From NCBI GenBank assembly GCA_021738725.1, contig JAIPBE010000018.1:1-56516 (forward strand): 56,516 nucleotides of DNA. Reading direction: 5' to 3'. A program made the position numbers and the translations under genes. Shown here piece after piece: positions 25,376-33,399 of the stretch. The notes beneath the pieces are model-generated. The model was not told where the DNA came from. It made no database searches and saw only the letters and a list, made by a program, of their open reading frames with translations. Source of the stretch: Saprospiraceae bacterium (lineage in GTDB: Bacteria; Bacteroidota; Bacteroidia; Chitinophagales; Saprospiraceae). Each line of letters opens with the position of its first letter. The stretch's first letter is position 1.

Positions 25376-26890
25376 ATGAAAATACAGACAGCACTCCTCT
25401 TTATTTGCCTCCTGGCCCTTCAGGGCCTGATGGCTCAGTCTGCCAGCGATGCCCTCCGGTTCAGTCGATTGGATCGAAATGGAGGCGCCCGATATATCAG
25501 TGTGATGGGGAGCCTGGGTGCTCTTGGAGCAGATTTTGGTGCATTATCAACCAACCCCGCCGGTCTGGCGGCCTTCCGCCGTTCAGAACTTGCCTTGACA
25601 CCCGGACTTTATCACATTTCCAATGACAGTCGACTGCTGGATGGTGACAATGGAATCTATCCCGATGATCTGAACCGTTTTCATTTCAACAATGGAAATA
25701 TCGTTGCTGCTCATCAACCACGCAGTGGCCGGTGGAAGTCAGCCAACCTCGGTATCGGTATCACCCAAATGGCCACTTACCGCTCACAACGGTATTGGGA
25801 GGGTCTTGCCCCAGGCTCGTTGACCGACCGGTTTGTTGAACTGGCCGATGGTATCCAACCCGATGATCTGGATGCATTTGAAGCCGGTCTGGCTTATGAG
25901 GCAGGAGCGATCTATGACCAGAACAATGACAATTTCTATACTTCGGACTTCCTACTGGTTCCCGACAGGAGTGCCCTTGTCCGCAAGGAACAAACGATCA
26001 CTACTTCCGGATACCAGAATGAATTGCAACTTGGTTTTGCCGGCAATTACGACCACAAACTCTACCTGGGAGCAACGGTGGGCATTCCCATCCTCAATTA
26101 TGAGGAGAGCAAACGGTATCGGGAAGAAGACCAGCTAGATACTATCCCCTTTTTTAACAGTCTGATCTGGCAAGAAGACCTGAGCAGCAGTGGCACCGGG
26201 GTCAACCTCAAACTGGGTATGATCTACCGTGTCAATCAGATGATCCGGGTAGGCGCAGCGGTACATACACCGACCGCCTTTGCGATCACAGACAACTACA
26301 CCAAAAAGCTGACCTATAACTTTACTGAAAATGGTCAGAATTACAACCTTGATGCAAGTTCACCAGACGGCGTGTTTGACTACCGCCTGTATACCCCCTG
26401 GCGTCTGATCGGAGATATTGGACTGGTCCTGGGAGGCGGGGGCGGCTTGACTGGGATTGAGCGACCATCCGGCTTTATCAGTGCTGAGATCGAATGGGTG
26501 GATTATAGCACAGCCAGCTTCAATTTTACTCCGGAGGTCGACAACCCGGCATTTCGAGAAGCGGAGCGTCAGGCCAACCAGGCCATCATCGAAACCTTGC
26601 AGGATGCATTGAACATCCGTTTAGGTGGGGAATTGGCCTACAGTATTTTTCGTTTTCGAGCCGGAATGGGCTTTTCTGGCACGGAGTATGCTAATAATAA
26701 GTTGTGGTCGCGCTCCTGGTCAGCTGGCCTCGGAATACGGGATGATAACTTTTATATCGACCTGGGATTCCGCAGACAGAGCAGAGAAGAAGGGTATATC
26801 CCTTATGCGACAGCGACAGCACCAGAATTACTCGTCAACACCAAACAGGTTCAAGATCTGTTTGTGATGACGCTTGGTATAAAGTTGTAA
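25376..26890 (+). CDS. Outer-membrane beta-barrel protein, FadL/OmpP1-like
   Basis: The ATG at 25376 (MKIQTALLFICLLAL) gives 504 residues; the in-frame GTG at 25301 lies inside the preceding terminator and is rejected. A signal peptide ends about residue 21 (LMAQ). The next stretch, RYISVMGSLGALGADFGALSTNPAGLAAFRRSE, resembles the N-terminal hatch region of FadL/OmpP1 transport proteins with its conserved NPAG. The rest shows alternating beta strands and ends in FVMTLGIKL, a barrel-closing strand. It probably transports hydrophobic compounds across the outer membrane, from family resemblance only. Confidence 0.8.
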   Translation: MKIQTALLFICLLALQGLMAQSASDALRFSRLDRNGGARYISVMGSLGALGADFGALSTNPAGLAAFRRSELALTPGLYHISNDSRLLDGDNGIYPDDLNRFHFNNGNIVAAHQPRSGRWKSANLGIGITQMATYRSQRYWEGLAPGSLTDRFVELADGIQPDDLDAFEAGLAYEAGAIYDQNNDNFYTSDFLLVPDRSALVRKEQTITTSGYQNELQLGFAGNYDHKLYLGATVGIPILNYEESKRYREEDQLDTIPFFNSLIWQEDLSSSGTGVNLKLGMIYRVNQMIRVGAAVHTPTAFAITDNYTKKLTYNFTENGQNYNLDASSPDGVFDYRLYTPWRLIGDIGLVLGGGGGLTGIERPSGFISAEIEWVDYSTASFNFTPEVDNPAFREAERQANQAIIETLQDALNIRLGGELAYSIFRFRAGMGFSGTEYANNKLWSRSWSAGLGIRDDNFYIDLGFRRQSREEGYIPYATATAPELLVNTKQVQDLFVMTLGIKL

Positions 26891-26904
26891 AGGGGGGAAT
26901 TTTT

Positions 26905-26938
26905 GGGCAGGCGGGTGAAGACCCGCTTGTCCCTTTTT
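26905..26938 (+). terminator. Terminator of the FadL-like gene
   Basis: GCGGGT and ACCCGC pair around GAAG, with GGG and CCC forming the base of the stem, followed by TTTTT. It lies 14 bp after the stop codon of the barrel gene. Confidence 0.65.
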
Positions 26939-26945
26939 AGGTCCT

Positions 26946-27944
26946 ATGGTACTGCGTCACCTTCTACTGACCGGCCTGATCGGCCTCTTCCTTCACCCCA
27001 ACCAAGGAGGTGCCCAATCCACTATCTGCCCTTTCTCAAAAGTAACTTCTGCCCACCTGGTGGAATCATCGTGGCAATATCTGCAAACTGTACACACATC
27101 ATCCAATACAGTTATTCATCAGGGACTGGACGCTTTTCCCTCCTATCTCCATTTTCGTTTCGATCAAACAGCGGAAACATTCACCAGTGATGTTTATGCC
27201 GAACACAACTGGAAAGTCCTCCAGGGTCAATTGTACCTGCCTTATCAGGGAGATTCAGTGTTCTGTATCCAACAACCGCAGGCTGATCGTCTGACCCTTG
27301 GTTTTCAAACAGGAGAACGGAATGAAAGCTATACATATGTCTTTCAAAAAGTAGAAGCAGAGGCCACACCGTTTGTTCGCCCCTGGTATGAACTGCCGAC
27401 GATTCTGGTCAAGCGAGACAAAACAAGCAGATCAAACAAGGGGAAGAGCCCCTGGTGGGCCTTTTGGCGAAGATGGCAAAAAGGGAACCCGCCTGACTCG
27501 CCCCCCCTTCGTATTCAGATCGAAGTGACTGGCGGTGGTTATTATGGCGGGCTCAATCCCGTTTATCGTCAGTATGTCAAGATCAATTCGGAAGGTCGCC
27601 TGATCCGGGAGGTTCAGACAGCACGCGAAGGATTGATGGTCACCCGAAAAAATATCGACCGGTCGGAACTGGAAGAGTTCACCGTCTGGATCCGTGATCA
27701 GGGATTTTTTGACTTTGAGCGGGAATATGATTGTACTGATCCGCTCTGTCACCGGAGAAAAGGTGAAAAACCCAGGCCTATGCCCTTACAAGTCCTGGTG
27801 ACCATGGGTCAACGAACCAAAATCGTGTCCGTTCCGATCTGGGGAGAAGACAACCAGCATGTCCAGTATATTCACTACCCGCCGCTCATCGATCAGATCG
27901 TGGAAACGGTCTATCAAATGGCGGATCGGATGGATCGGAAGTGA
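26946..27944 (+). CDS. Secreted protein of unknown function
   Basis: The 332-residue product starts with a signal peptide (MVLRHLLLTGLIGLFLHPN, ending GGAQ near 24). No domain is recognised. A basic, Trp-containing stretch (KGKSPWWAFWRRWQKGN, near 165-182) is followed by a glycine-rich VTGGGYYGGLNPVYRQY. The final third contains two Cys (YDCTDPLCHRR) and a beta-rich end. It follows the FadL-like gene by 55 bp, with a hairpin between, so it may use its own promoter. Its end lies at a repeat-rich gap. Confidence 0.7.
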   Translation: MVLRHLLLTGLIGLFLHPNQGGAQSTICPFSKVTSAHLVESSWQYLQTVHTSSNTVIHQGLDAFPSYLHFRFDQTAETFTSDVYAEHNWKVLQGQLYLPYQGDSVFCIQQPQADRLTLGFQTGERNESYTYVFQKVEAEATPFVRPWYELPTILVKRDKTSRSNKGKSPWWAFWRRWQKGNPPDSPPLRIQIEVTGGGYYGGLNPVYRQYVKINSEGRLIREVQTAREGLMVTRKNIDRSELEEFTVWIRDQGFFDFEREYDCTDPLCHRRKGEKPRPMPLQVLVTMGQRTKIVSVPIWGEDNQHVQYIHYPPLIDQIVETVYQMADRMDRK

Positions 27945-28073
27945 GGCTTGGAGGCTTGGAGACCTTGGGACTGTGAGACTTTGAGAAAGTGAGAAAGCTG
28001 GCGCGTTCACATTGAGTCCTTTGAATTTAGGATTTGGAATTCATTTGAATTTTGGGATTTGATTTTTGTCATT
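27944..28073. repeat. Degenerate short-unit repeats between convergent genes
   Basis: GAGGCTTGGAGGCTTGGA and variants (27944-27998) are followed by AT-rich units of the type GAATTTAGGATTTGGAATT and GAATTTTGGGATTTG (28021-28063). Neither is a perfect tandem array. The stretch separates two convergent genes and contains no gene. Confidence 0.6.
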
Positions 28074-28131
28074 TCATTCTCTCCACTTGTCGGTAAAAGG
28101 GAGTGAAGTGGATTCCATGGCTTGTGATCGA

Positions 28132-28587
28132 TCAGAGTCCTTGAGATTCGTCGAGAAGCATTTTGTTGATCTTGACAATGGGGCCCGGGCATACTTCCTG
28201 ATGACAGGCAACGCAAGTTTTGACCATGCCCTGATAGGATTGGCGATAGGCCTCTGGAGATGCATCTTCCATGGCTTTCGCCGCCTCCAGAAATGCCTGA
28301 GCATAGGCTTTGAATTCGGGGGTTGCAACCTTGTCCGGTTGGGTAGCATGGGCTGTGAAAATGGCGTCCGCATCCCACTTCGGCATTGGCCGTTTGCCAA
28401 CGGCGACTTCTTCTTTTACCCGCATACCCTCATCGAACATATCCCTCATCAACAAGGCCAGTTCACTATCACCGTTCGGATTGTAGATCTTCTTTTTGGC
28501 TGGTGCTGCGCAGGATTCCTCCCTTTGGGAACAGGAAGTTCCAAAGGCCAACAGACTGAATACCAAAAGAAGACTAGACCACTTCAT
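28132..28587 (-). CDS. Lipoprotein with a c-type heme motif
   Basis: The ATG at 28587 gives 151 residues starting MKWSSLLLVFSLLAFGTSC, a lipoprotein signal with Cys at about 19. The C-terminal part has CVACHQ, a CxxCH covalent heme-binding motif, and downstream KINKM as a possible axial Met. The middle is helical with the ELALLMRDMFDEG and MPKWDADAIF segments. It resembles small monoheme cytochrome-like lipoproteins of Bacteroidota. The redox partner is unknown. A CATCTTTG element lies 16 bp upstream. Confidence 0.8.
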   Translation of the reverse strand: MKWSSLLLVFSLLAFGTSCSQREESCAAPAKKKIYNPNGDSELALLMRDMFDEGMRVKEEVAVGKRPMPKWDADAIFTAHATQPDKVATPEFKAYAQAFLEAAKAMEDASPEAYRQSYQGMVKTCVACHQEVCPGPIVKINKMLLDESQGL

Positions 28588-28603
28588 ACTACATTCGTTT
28601 GTA

Positions 28604-28611
28604 CAAAGATG
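28604..28611 (-). promoter_or_regulatory. -7-like promoter box of the heme lipoprotein gene
   Basis: CATCTTTG on the minus strand has one mismatch to TAnnTTTG and lies 16 bp before the ATG at 28587. Confidence 0.4.
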
Positions 28612-28787
28612 ACAGAATTTCAAATGAAGACCAATTGCAGCCATACTGAGTGGAACATATGCCCCAGTGATTGGAGGGTTCAGGGTCATGCCATTCTGAT
28701 CCCTGGCGAGTTTCTTTCCATTTCAATGCCCTCATCTTGAATATGGACATGTCGAGTGGACACGGGGTAGAACCGGACGGCATTTCC

Positions 28788-29384
28788 TCAAACAGATTTC
28801 AACCAACCTGTGAGGCTCATCCGGGGTCGGAGGGTCGGAAGCACCTCATGTTCGACGACATCACTTCTAAAAAAGGTCATCCGTCCGCCTTCCGGAAAAT
28901 AGACTTGTGGTCCTGCGTTTTCGGGATATAAGACAAGCGCTCCCCCATCGATGGGTAGCCAATCTTCGTTCAGATAGGTGACGATTGAAAATCGTCGCCC
29001 TGAATCGGAGCGAAACTGGTCCTTATGGCGCAGGTAAAATGACCCCGGACCATAGATAGCATAATGGAATTCCATGGCGTTCAACCCGGTGTAGCAGGTC
29101 TGGTTGAGATAATCCATGAACTTTTGGATGGCGGCCAAAAACTCTTTCTCAAAGCTATCGTCGGGATGGTCATCCAACCAGCTGATCAGGTCACCTCGCA
29201 CACTTGCATCTGTTTGATGGCCGATTGCGCGACCGATTCCGGCCGGGTGCATGTTTCCGCTTTGCAAACGAGATTGGAGGTTTGCCCTCAGGCCGGCGAC
29301 CAGATCAGGGGAAAGAAAACTGGACGCACTGGCAAACTGATCCGCCAGCACACCTTCGATCAGGGTTTCGAAAAGGGACTCCAT
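28788..29384 (-). CDS. 2-oxoglutarate/Fe(II)-dependent oxygenase
   Basis: The 198-residue protein belongs to the prolyl-4-hydroxylase-like 2OG-Fe(II) oxygenases, which use iron and 2-oxoglutarate to hydroxylate substrates. The metal ligands are visible in LRHKDQF (His-x-Asp near 118-120) and VEHEVLPT (distal His near 177), and RPRMSLTGW near 187-195 supplies the Arg for 2-oxoglutarate. The domain spans about 95-198; the N-terminal half is helical. The C-terminal arrangement matches SM-20-type proteins. The substrate is unknown. It lies 204 bp upstream of the heme lipoprotein gene on the same strand and may use its own promoter. Confidence 0.88.
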   Translation of the reverse strand: MESLFETLIEGVLADQFASASSFLSPDLVAGLRANLQSRLQSGNMHPAGIGRAIGHQTDASVRGDLISWLDDHPDDSFEKEFLAAIQKFMDYLNQTCYTGLNAMEFHYAIYGPGSFYLRHKDQFRSDSGRRFSIVTYLNEDWLPIDGGALVLYPENAGPQVYFPEGGRMTFFRSDVVEHEVLPTLRPRMSLTGWLKSV

Positions 29385-29475
29385 TCGGTTTGATCGAGCG
29401 ATGTAACCAATACGGGCCGTTCGACAGGTTGAAAGTACTTCCCTTTTAGAGGAATGCGAAAAAATGTGGTTGAGA

Positions 29476-30792
29476 TCAGCTGTCGATCCTGCTGATCTGG
29501 GCTCCCAGGGCTTGCAGACGCGTGTCGATCTGTTCGTAACCCCTGTCGATCTGATTGACGTTGTGGATGATGCTACGACCCTCGGCGGACAGGGCGGCGA
29601 TCAACAGCGCCACGCCGGCACGAATATCCGGTGAGGACATGACGATGCCCCGGAGAGGGTATTTTCGTCCCAAACCGATGACGGTCGCGCGGTGGGGATC
29701 GCACAGGATGATCTGAGCGCCCATATCGATCAGTTTGTCCACAAAGAACAAGCGGCTTTCGAACATCTTCTGATGGATCAGGACGCTCCCATTGGCCTGG
29801 GTGGCGAGGACCACCAGGATGCTCATCAGATCGGGTGTAAATCCGGGCCACGGAGAATCATAGACGGTCAGGATGGACCCATCGATGAACGTTTGGATGT
29901 CATAATGATCCTGGGCCGGGATGTGGATATCGTCGCCCTGGAATTCCATCTGAACGCCGAATTTGGCGAAGGTGGCCGGTATCACACCGAGTTGGTCGAC
30001 CCGACAGTTTTCGATGGTCAGCTCTGACTGGGTCATGGCAGCCAGTCCGATGAACGAACCGATCTCGATCATATCAGGGAGGAGGGTGTGATTGGTTCCT
30101 CCCAAGGCTTCTACGCCCTCGATGACCAGCATATTCGAACCGATCCCCGCTATGCGTGCGCCCATCGCGTTGAGCATGCGACACAGCTGTTGCAGGTAGG
30201 GTTCACAGGCCGCATTATAGATGGTTGTGGTGCCTCTGGCTTGCACGGCAGCCATGACCAGGTTGGCTGTTCCGGTGACGGATATTTCGTCCATCAGGAC
30301 ATAACTGCCCTGGAGTTGATCCGCTTCGATCCAATACTGATTATGGACATCATCGTAACGAAAGGAGGCACCCAGCTTTTCAAAGGCCAGAAAGTGCGTA
30401 TCCAATCGACGGCGGCCGATCTTGTCCCCTCCGGGTTTGGGCAGACGAGCCTTGCCGAATCGAGCGAGCAGCGGACCGATCAACATGACCGAACCCCGAA
30501 TGCGGCCTGCCTTCAGGGCAAACGCTTCGTCATGCAAGAAGGACGTGTCGATATTATTGGCTGTAAAGGTCCATTGATGGTCACCGGATGCTTCTACGGT
30601 AACGCCCAGGCCTTTGAGCAGATCGATGAGGGCCATCACATCCCGGATCGCCGGGACATTGCGGATGGTCACTGTCTCTTCGGTCAATAAGACAGCGCAG
30701 AGAATCTGGAGGGCCTCATTCTTGGCGCCCTGGGGGGTAATACGACCATGAAGGCGATTGCCTCCGATCACTTCAAAGCTATCGGCGATCAT
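29476..30792 (-). CDS. murA: UDP-GlcNAc enolpyruvyl transferase MurA, Asp-type
   Basis: MurA moves enolpyruvyl from PEP to UDP-N-acetylglucosamine, the first committed step of peptidoglycan synthesis. From ATG 30792 the product has 438 residues; the frame's longer start (30840) adds a non-conserved leader. Motifs visible: GRITPQGAKNEALQIL near 16 and RGSVMLIGPLLARFG near 99. The active-site loop reads KPGGDKIGRRRLDTHF, with Asp123 where most MurA proteins carry the Cys alkylated by fosfomycin. Asp-type MurA is catalytically active in other bacteria and fosfomycin-insensitive. A TATTTTCG box is 16 bp upstream, yet the gene also follows DUF4290 by 73 bp and is likely part of the glgA-like-DUF4270-glmS-DUF4290 operon. 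Confidence 0.96.
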   Translation of the reverse strand: MIADSFEVIGGNRLHGRITPQGAKNEALQILCAVLLTEETVTIRNVPAIRDVMALIDLLKGLGVTVEASGDHQWTFTANNIDTSFLHDEAFALKAGRIRGSVMLIGPLLARFGKARLPKPGGDKIGRRRLDTHFLAFEKLGASFRYDDVHNQYWIEADQLQGSYVLMDEISVTGTANLVMAAVQARGTTTIYNAACEPYLQQLCRMLNAMGARIAGIGSNMLVIEGVEALGGTNHTLLPDMIEIGSFIGLAAMTQSELTIENCRVDQLGVIPATFAKFGVQMEFQGDDIHIPAQDHYDIQTFIDGSILTVYDSPWPGFTPDLMSILVVLATQANGSVLIHQKMFESRLFFVDKLIDMGAQIILCDPHRATVIGLGRKYPLRGIVMSSPDIRAGVALLIAALSAEGRSIIHNVNQIDRGYEQIDTRLQALGAQISRIDS

Positions 30793-30808
30793 CCTGGGGG
30801 TTTTGCTG

Positions 30809-30816
30809 CGAAAATA
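30809..30816 (-). promoter_or_regulatory. Possible internal promoter of murA
   Basis: TATTTTCG on the minus strand fits TAnnTTTG with one substitution and lies 16 bp before the murA start. It could give murA expression independent of the operon. Confidence 0.4.
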
Positions 30817-30865
30817 GGTGCCCCGCGCCAGATCCCGCAATGGAATGGAAAATTAGGTGTCGATC

Positions 30866-31549
30866 TTATCGACGGCGGCGGTTCTTATTATAGCTGCCAC
30901 CGGATCGTCCGCGACCAGATGAACGGCTGCCGTATTTGCTTCGACGGGTGTTGGTCGTCGTTTGTTGGCTATAGGATACCTGCGCCAGGGCTGTATCAAA
31001 CTGAATGCCATCTTCGAGGGTCAAGGTGTTTCCGGAAAGTGCTTCAAGGTCACCTTTGATGACCTCATCGCTGACATAGGGCTCTCTATTCCACGTTTTG
31101 TACGCCAGTTTCATATAGGAGCCGATAATGACGATCAACTCCTTTCGTTTTTCACTGGGCTCCATGGCCTGGGCCTTTTTGACCAACTGCTGGATATTAT
31201 GCCCGTAGTGTCTGAATTTCACCTCCTGAACTGGATAGTGGAGGTCGCGAACGATCTCTTTGGGGTTGGGCTTTTCTGGAGTTTCCCCTGTTGAGCTTTT
31301 TACATCGAGCTGATAGTCGGCGATCCGAAAAAAGTGTTGCCAGAGTTTATCGGTGGTATCCTCATTGGCATTCTTCTGCGGATTGACGATGCGCATGATC
31401 TCCACAATGTTGTCAGCTGCGATCTGGCGAGCTTGTGGATCTTCGATGGTCTTGCACCAGTCGATCAGCTCCTGGACGTAACGTCCATATTCAGAGATGA
31501 CGAGATTATCTTTCTGGGAATTGTAATCCAGGTCGATGACGTTGGTCAT
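30866..31549 (-). CDS. DUF4290 protein
   Basis: The 227-residue product matches the Bacteroidota family DUF4290 by its pattern: LDYNSQKDNLVISEYGRYVQ at the start and YPVQEVKFRHYGHNIQQLV near 105. It is mostly helical through about 190, then ends in a basic, Ser/Gly/Arg-rich disordered tail. The function is unknown, though the family often sits beside murA, as here. It is the fourth gene of the operon and follows glmS by eight bases. Confidence 0.9.
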   Translation of the reverse strand: MTNVIDLDYNSQKDNLVISEYGRYVQELIDWCKTIEDPQARQIAADNIVEIMRIVNPQKNANEDTTDKLWQHFFRIADYQLDVKSSTGETPEKPNPKEIVRDLHYPVQEVKFRHYGHNIQQLVKKAQAMEPSEKRKELIVIIGSYMKLAYKTWNREPYVSDEVIKGDLEALSGNTLTLEDGIQFDTALAQVSYSQQTTTNTRRSKYGSRSSGRGRSGGSYNKNRRRR

Positions 31550-31557
31550 AGTGGGGG

Positions 31558-33396
31558 TTATTCTACAGTAACAGATTTGGCTAAATTCCTGGGCTGATCG
31601 ACATTACAGCCTCTTCCAACTGCAATATAGTAAGACAGGAGCTGGAGAGGGATCACAGAGAGTAATGGTGCCAGGGCATCTTCCGTCTCCGGGATCTCAA
31701 TGGTGTAGTCAGCCATATCTGAGATGGCTTTTTCACCTTCGCTGACGATGGCGATCACCTTTCCTTTCCTGGCTTTTACTTCCTGGATATTGGAGACGAT
31801 CTTGTCGTAGGCGTTGCGGTTAGTCGCGGTCACAATGACCGGCATGTTCTCATCGATCAGGGCGATGGGGCCATGTTTCATTTCTGCAGCGGGATATCCC
31901 TCTGCATGGATATAGGAGATCTCTTTGAGTTTGAGTGCACCTTCAAGTGCGACTGGGAAGTTGAATCCCCGACCCAGGTAGAGGGCATTGTGGGAATCCT
32001 GGATCTCCCGGGCGATATACTGGATCTGCGGTTCGCACTCCAGTACCCGCGCCACTTTGTGGGGAATACTTTCCAGTTCGGTCAACAGGCGTTGGTAGTA
32101 AGAGGCGGATATCGTCCCCCGGCTATTCGCCAGTTGGAGGGCCATCATGGTAAGTAGTGTCACCTGACCGGTAAAGGCCTTGGTGGAAGCGACTCCGATC
32201 TCCGGGCCGGCATGAATATAGCTGCCAGCATCCGTCAGACGGGAGATGGATGAACCAACCACGTTGACCACCCCATAGACAAGTGCACCCTTTTCGCGGG
32301 CCAATTCGATTGCCGCGAGTGTATCTGCTGTTTCACCGGATTGAGACAGGGCGATAATGACATCGCTCTCCCGAATGATCGGGTTGCGATATCGAAATTC
32401 CGAGGCGTATTCCACTTCAACGGGGATACGGGCCAGGTCTTCAAAAAGATATTCACCGACCAGTCCGGCATGCCAGGAAGTCCCACAACCGATGATGATC
32501 ATCCGTTCGGCCTTCATGAAGCGATTCTGAAATTCTTCGACGCCACCCAGTCGAATCCAGCCTTCGGTAGCATTGAGGCGTCCGCGCATGCAGTCGGCAA
32601 TGGTATTGGTCTGCTCATGGATCTCCTTGAGCATAAAGTGATCGTAGCCGCCTTTTTCGAGGCGTTCGATCTCCAGGGTCAACTCCTGGATATAGGGGGT
32701 CTGGACCTCGTTGCCGATGGTTTTGATCTGCATATATCCATCGCGGCTCAACACAGCGATCTCCTCATCGTTGAGATACACCACACGCTTGGTGTGCTCG
32801 ATGATGGGGGTAGCATCTGAAGCCACCAAAAATTCGTCATCTCCGATTCCCAGGACCAAGGGACTGCCTTTTCGGGCGGCGACCAGCTTGCCGGGTTCCC
32901 GATCATCGATGACGACAATCGCATATGCACCGATGACCCGACTGAGGGCAACGCGGACCGCTTCTTCCAGGGAAAGTGAATCACGCGATTGCAGTTCTTC
33001 GATCAAGTGCACCAGCACCTCTGTATCGGTTTCACTTTCAAAGCTGTGGCCCAGTTTCTCCAGTGCTTTCTTGAGCAGTGCGTAATTCTCAATGATACCG
33101 TTGTGGACGAGGGTCAGATGGCCATTGCCAGAGCTGTGAGGGTGGGCATTGATATGATTGGGCTGACCGTGAGTCGCCCAACGGGTGTGTCCGATTCCGA
33201 TCTGCCCTATTGTATCTCTGCCCTCGGTATAGGCCATCAGGTCGCTTACTTTGCCCTGACGCTTGTAGATGTGCATGCCGCCGTTGAGCAAGGCAACGCC
33301 CGCACTATCGTAACCCCGATATTCCAGACGTTGCAGTCCTTTGATCAGGATGGGATAGGCTTCGCGTTGACCGATGTAGGCGACAATACCGCACAT
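31558..33396 (-). CDS. glmS: Glutamine-fructose-6-phosphate aminotransferase
   Basis: GlmS makes glucosamine-6-phosphate from fructose-6-phosphate and glutamine, the entry to UDP-GlcNAc, the substrate of MurA encoded downstream. The 612-residue product has the usual length. It begins MCGIVAYIG, with Cys2 as the glutaminase nucleophile after Met removal. The GATase domain covers about 1-240; two SIS domains follow, with GCGTSWHAG near 300, LSQSGETADT near 347, and the C-terminal NLAKSVTVE. It starts four bases after the DUF4270 stop and is the third gene of the operon. Confidence 0.97.
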   Translation of the reverse strand: MCGIVAYIGQREAYPILIKGLQRLEYRGYDSAGVALLNGGMHIYKRQGKVSDLMAYTEGRDTIGQIGIGHTRWATHGQPNHINAHPHSSGNGHLTLVHNGIIENYALLKKALEKLGHSFESETDTEVLVHLIEELQSRDSLSLEEAVRVALSRVIGAYAIVVIDDREPGKLVAARKGSPLVLGIGDDEFLVASDATPIIEHTKRVVYLNDEEIAVLSRDGYMQIKTIGNEVQTPYIQELTLEIERLEKGGYDHFMLKEIHEQTNTIADCMRGRLNATEGWIRLGGVEEFQNRFMKAERMIIIGCGTSWHAGLVGEYLFEDLARIPVEVEYASEFRYRNPIIRESDVIIALSQSGETADTLAAIELAREKGALVYGVVNVVGSSISRLTDAGSYIHAGPEIGVASTKAFTGQVTLLTMMALQLANSRGTISASYYQRLLTELESIPHKVARVLECEPQIQYIAREIQDSHNALYLGRGFNFPVALEGALKLKEISYIHAEGYPAAEMKHGPIALIDENMPVIVTATNRNAYDKIVSNIQEVKARKGKVIAIVSEGEKAISDMADYTIEIPETEDALAPLLSVIPLQLLSYYIAVGRGCNVDQPRNLAKSVTVE

Positions 33397-33399
33397 AAT

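Noticed and set aside
28066-28740. A 224-codon open frame on the plus strand opposite the heme lipoprotein gene
   Set aside because: The minus-strand frame has a signal peptide with lipobox and a CxxCH motif; the plus-strand frame has neither domain nor signal.
32341-32820. A 159-codon frame opposite glmS, and similar frames opposite murA (30088-30690) and DUF4270 (33475-33918)
   Set aside because: These are shadows of well-supported minus-strand genes without any recognised motif.
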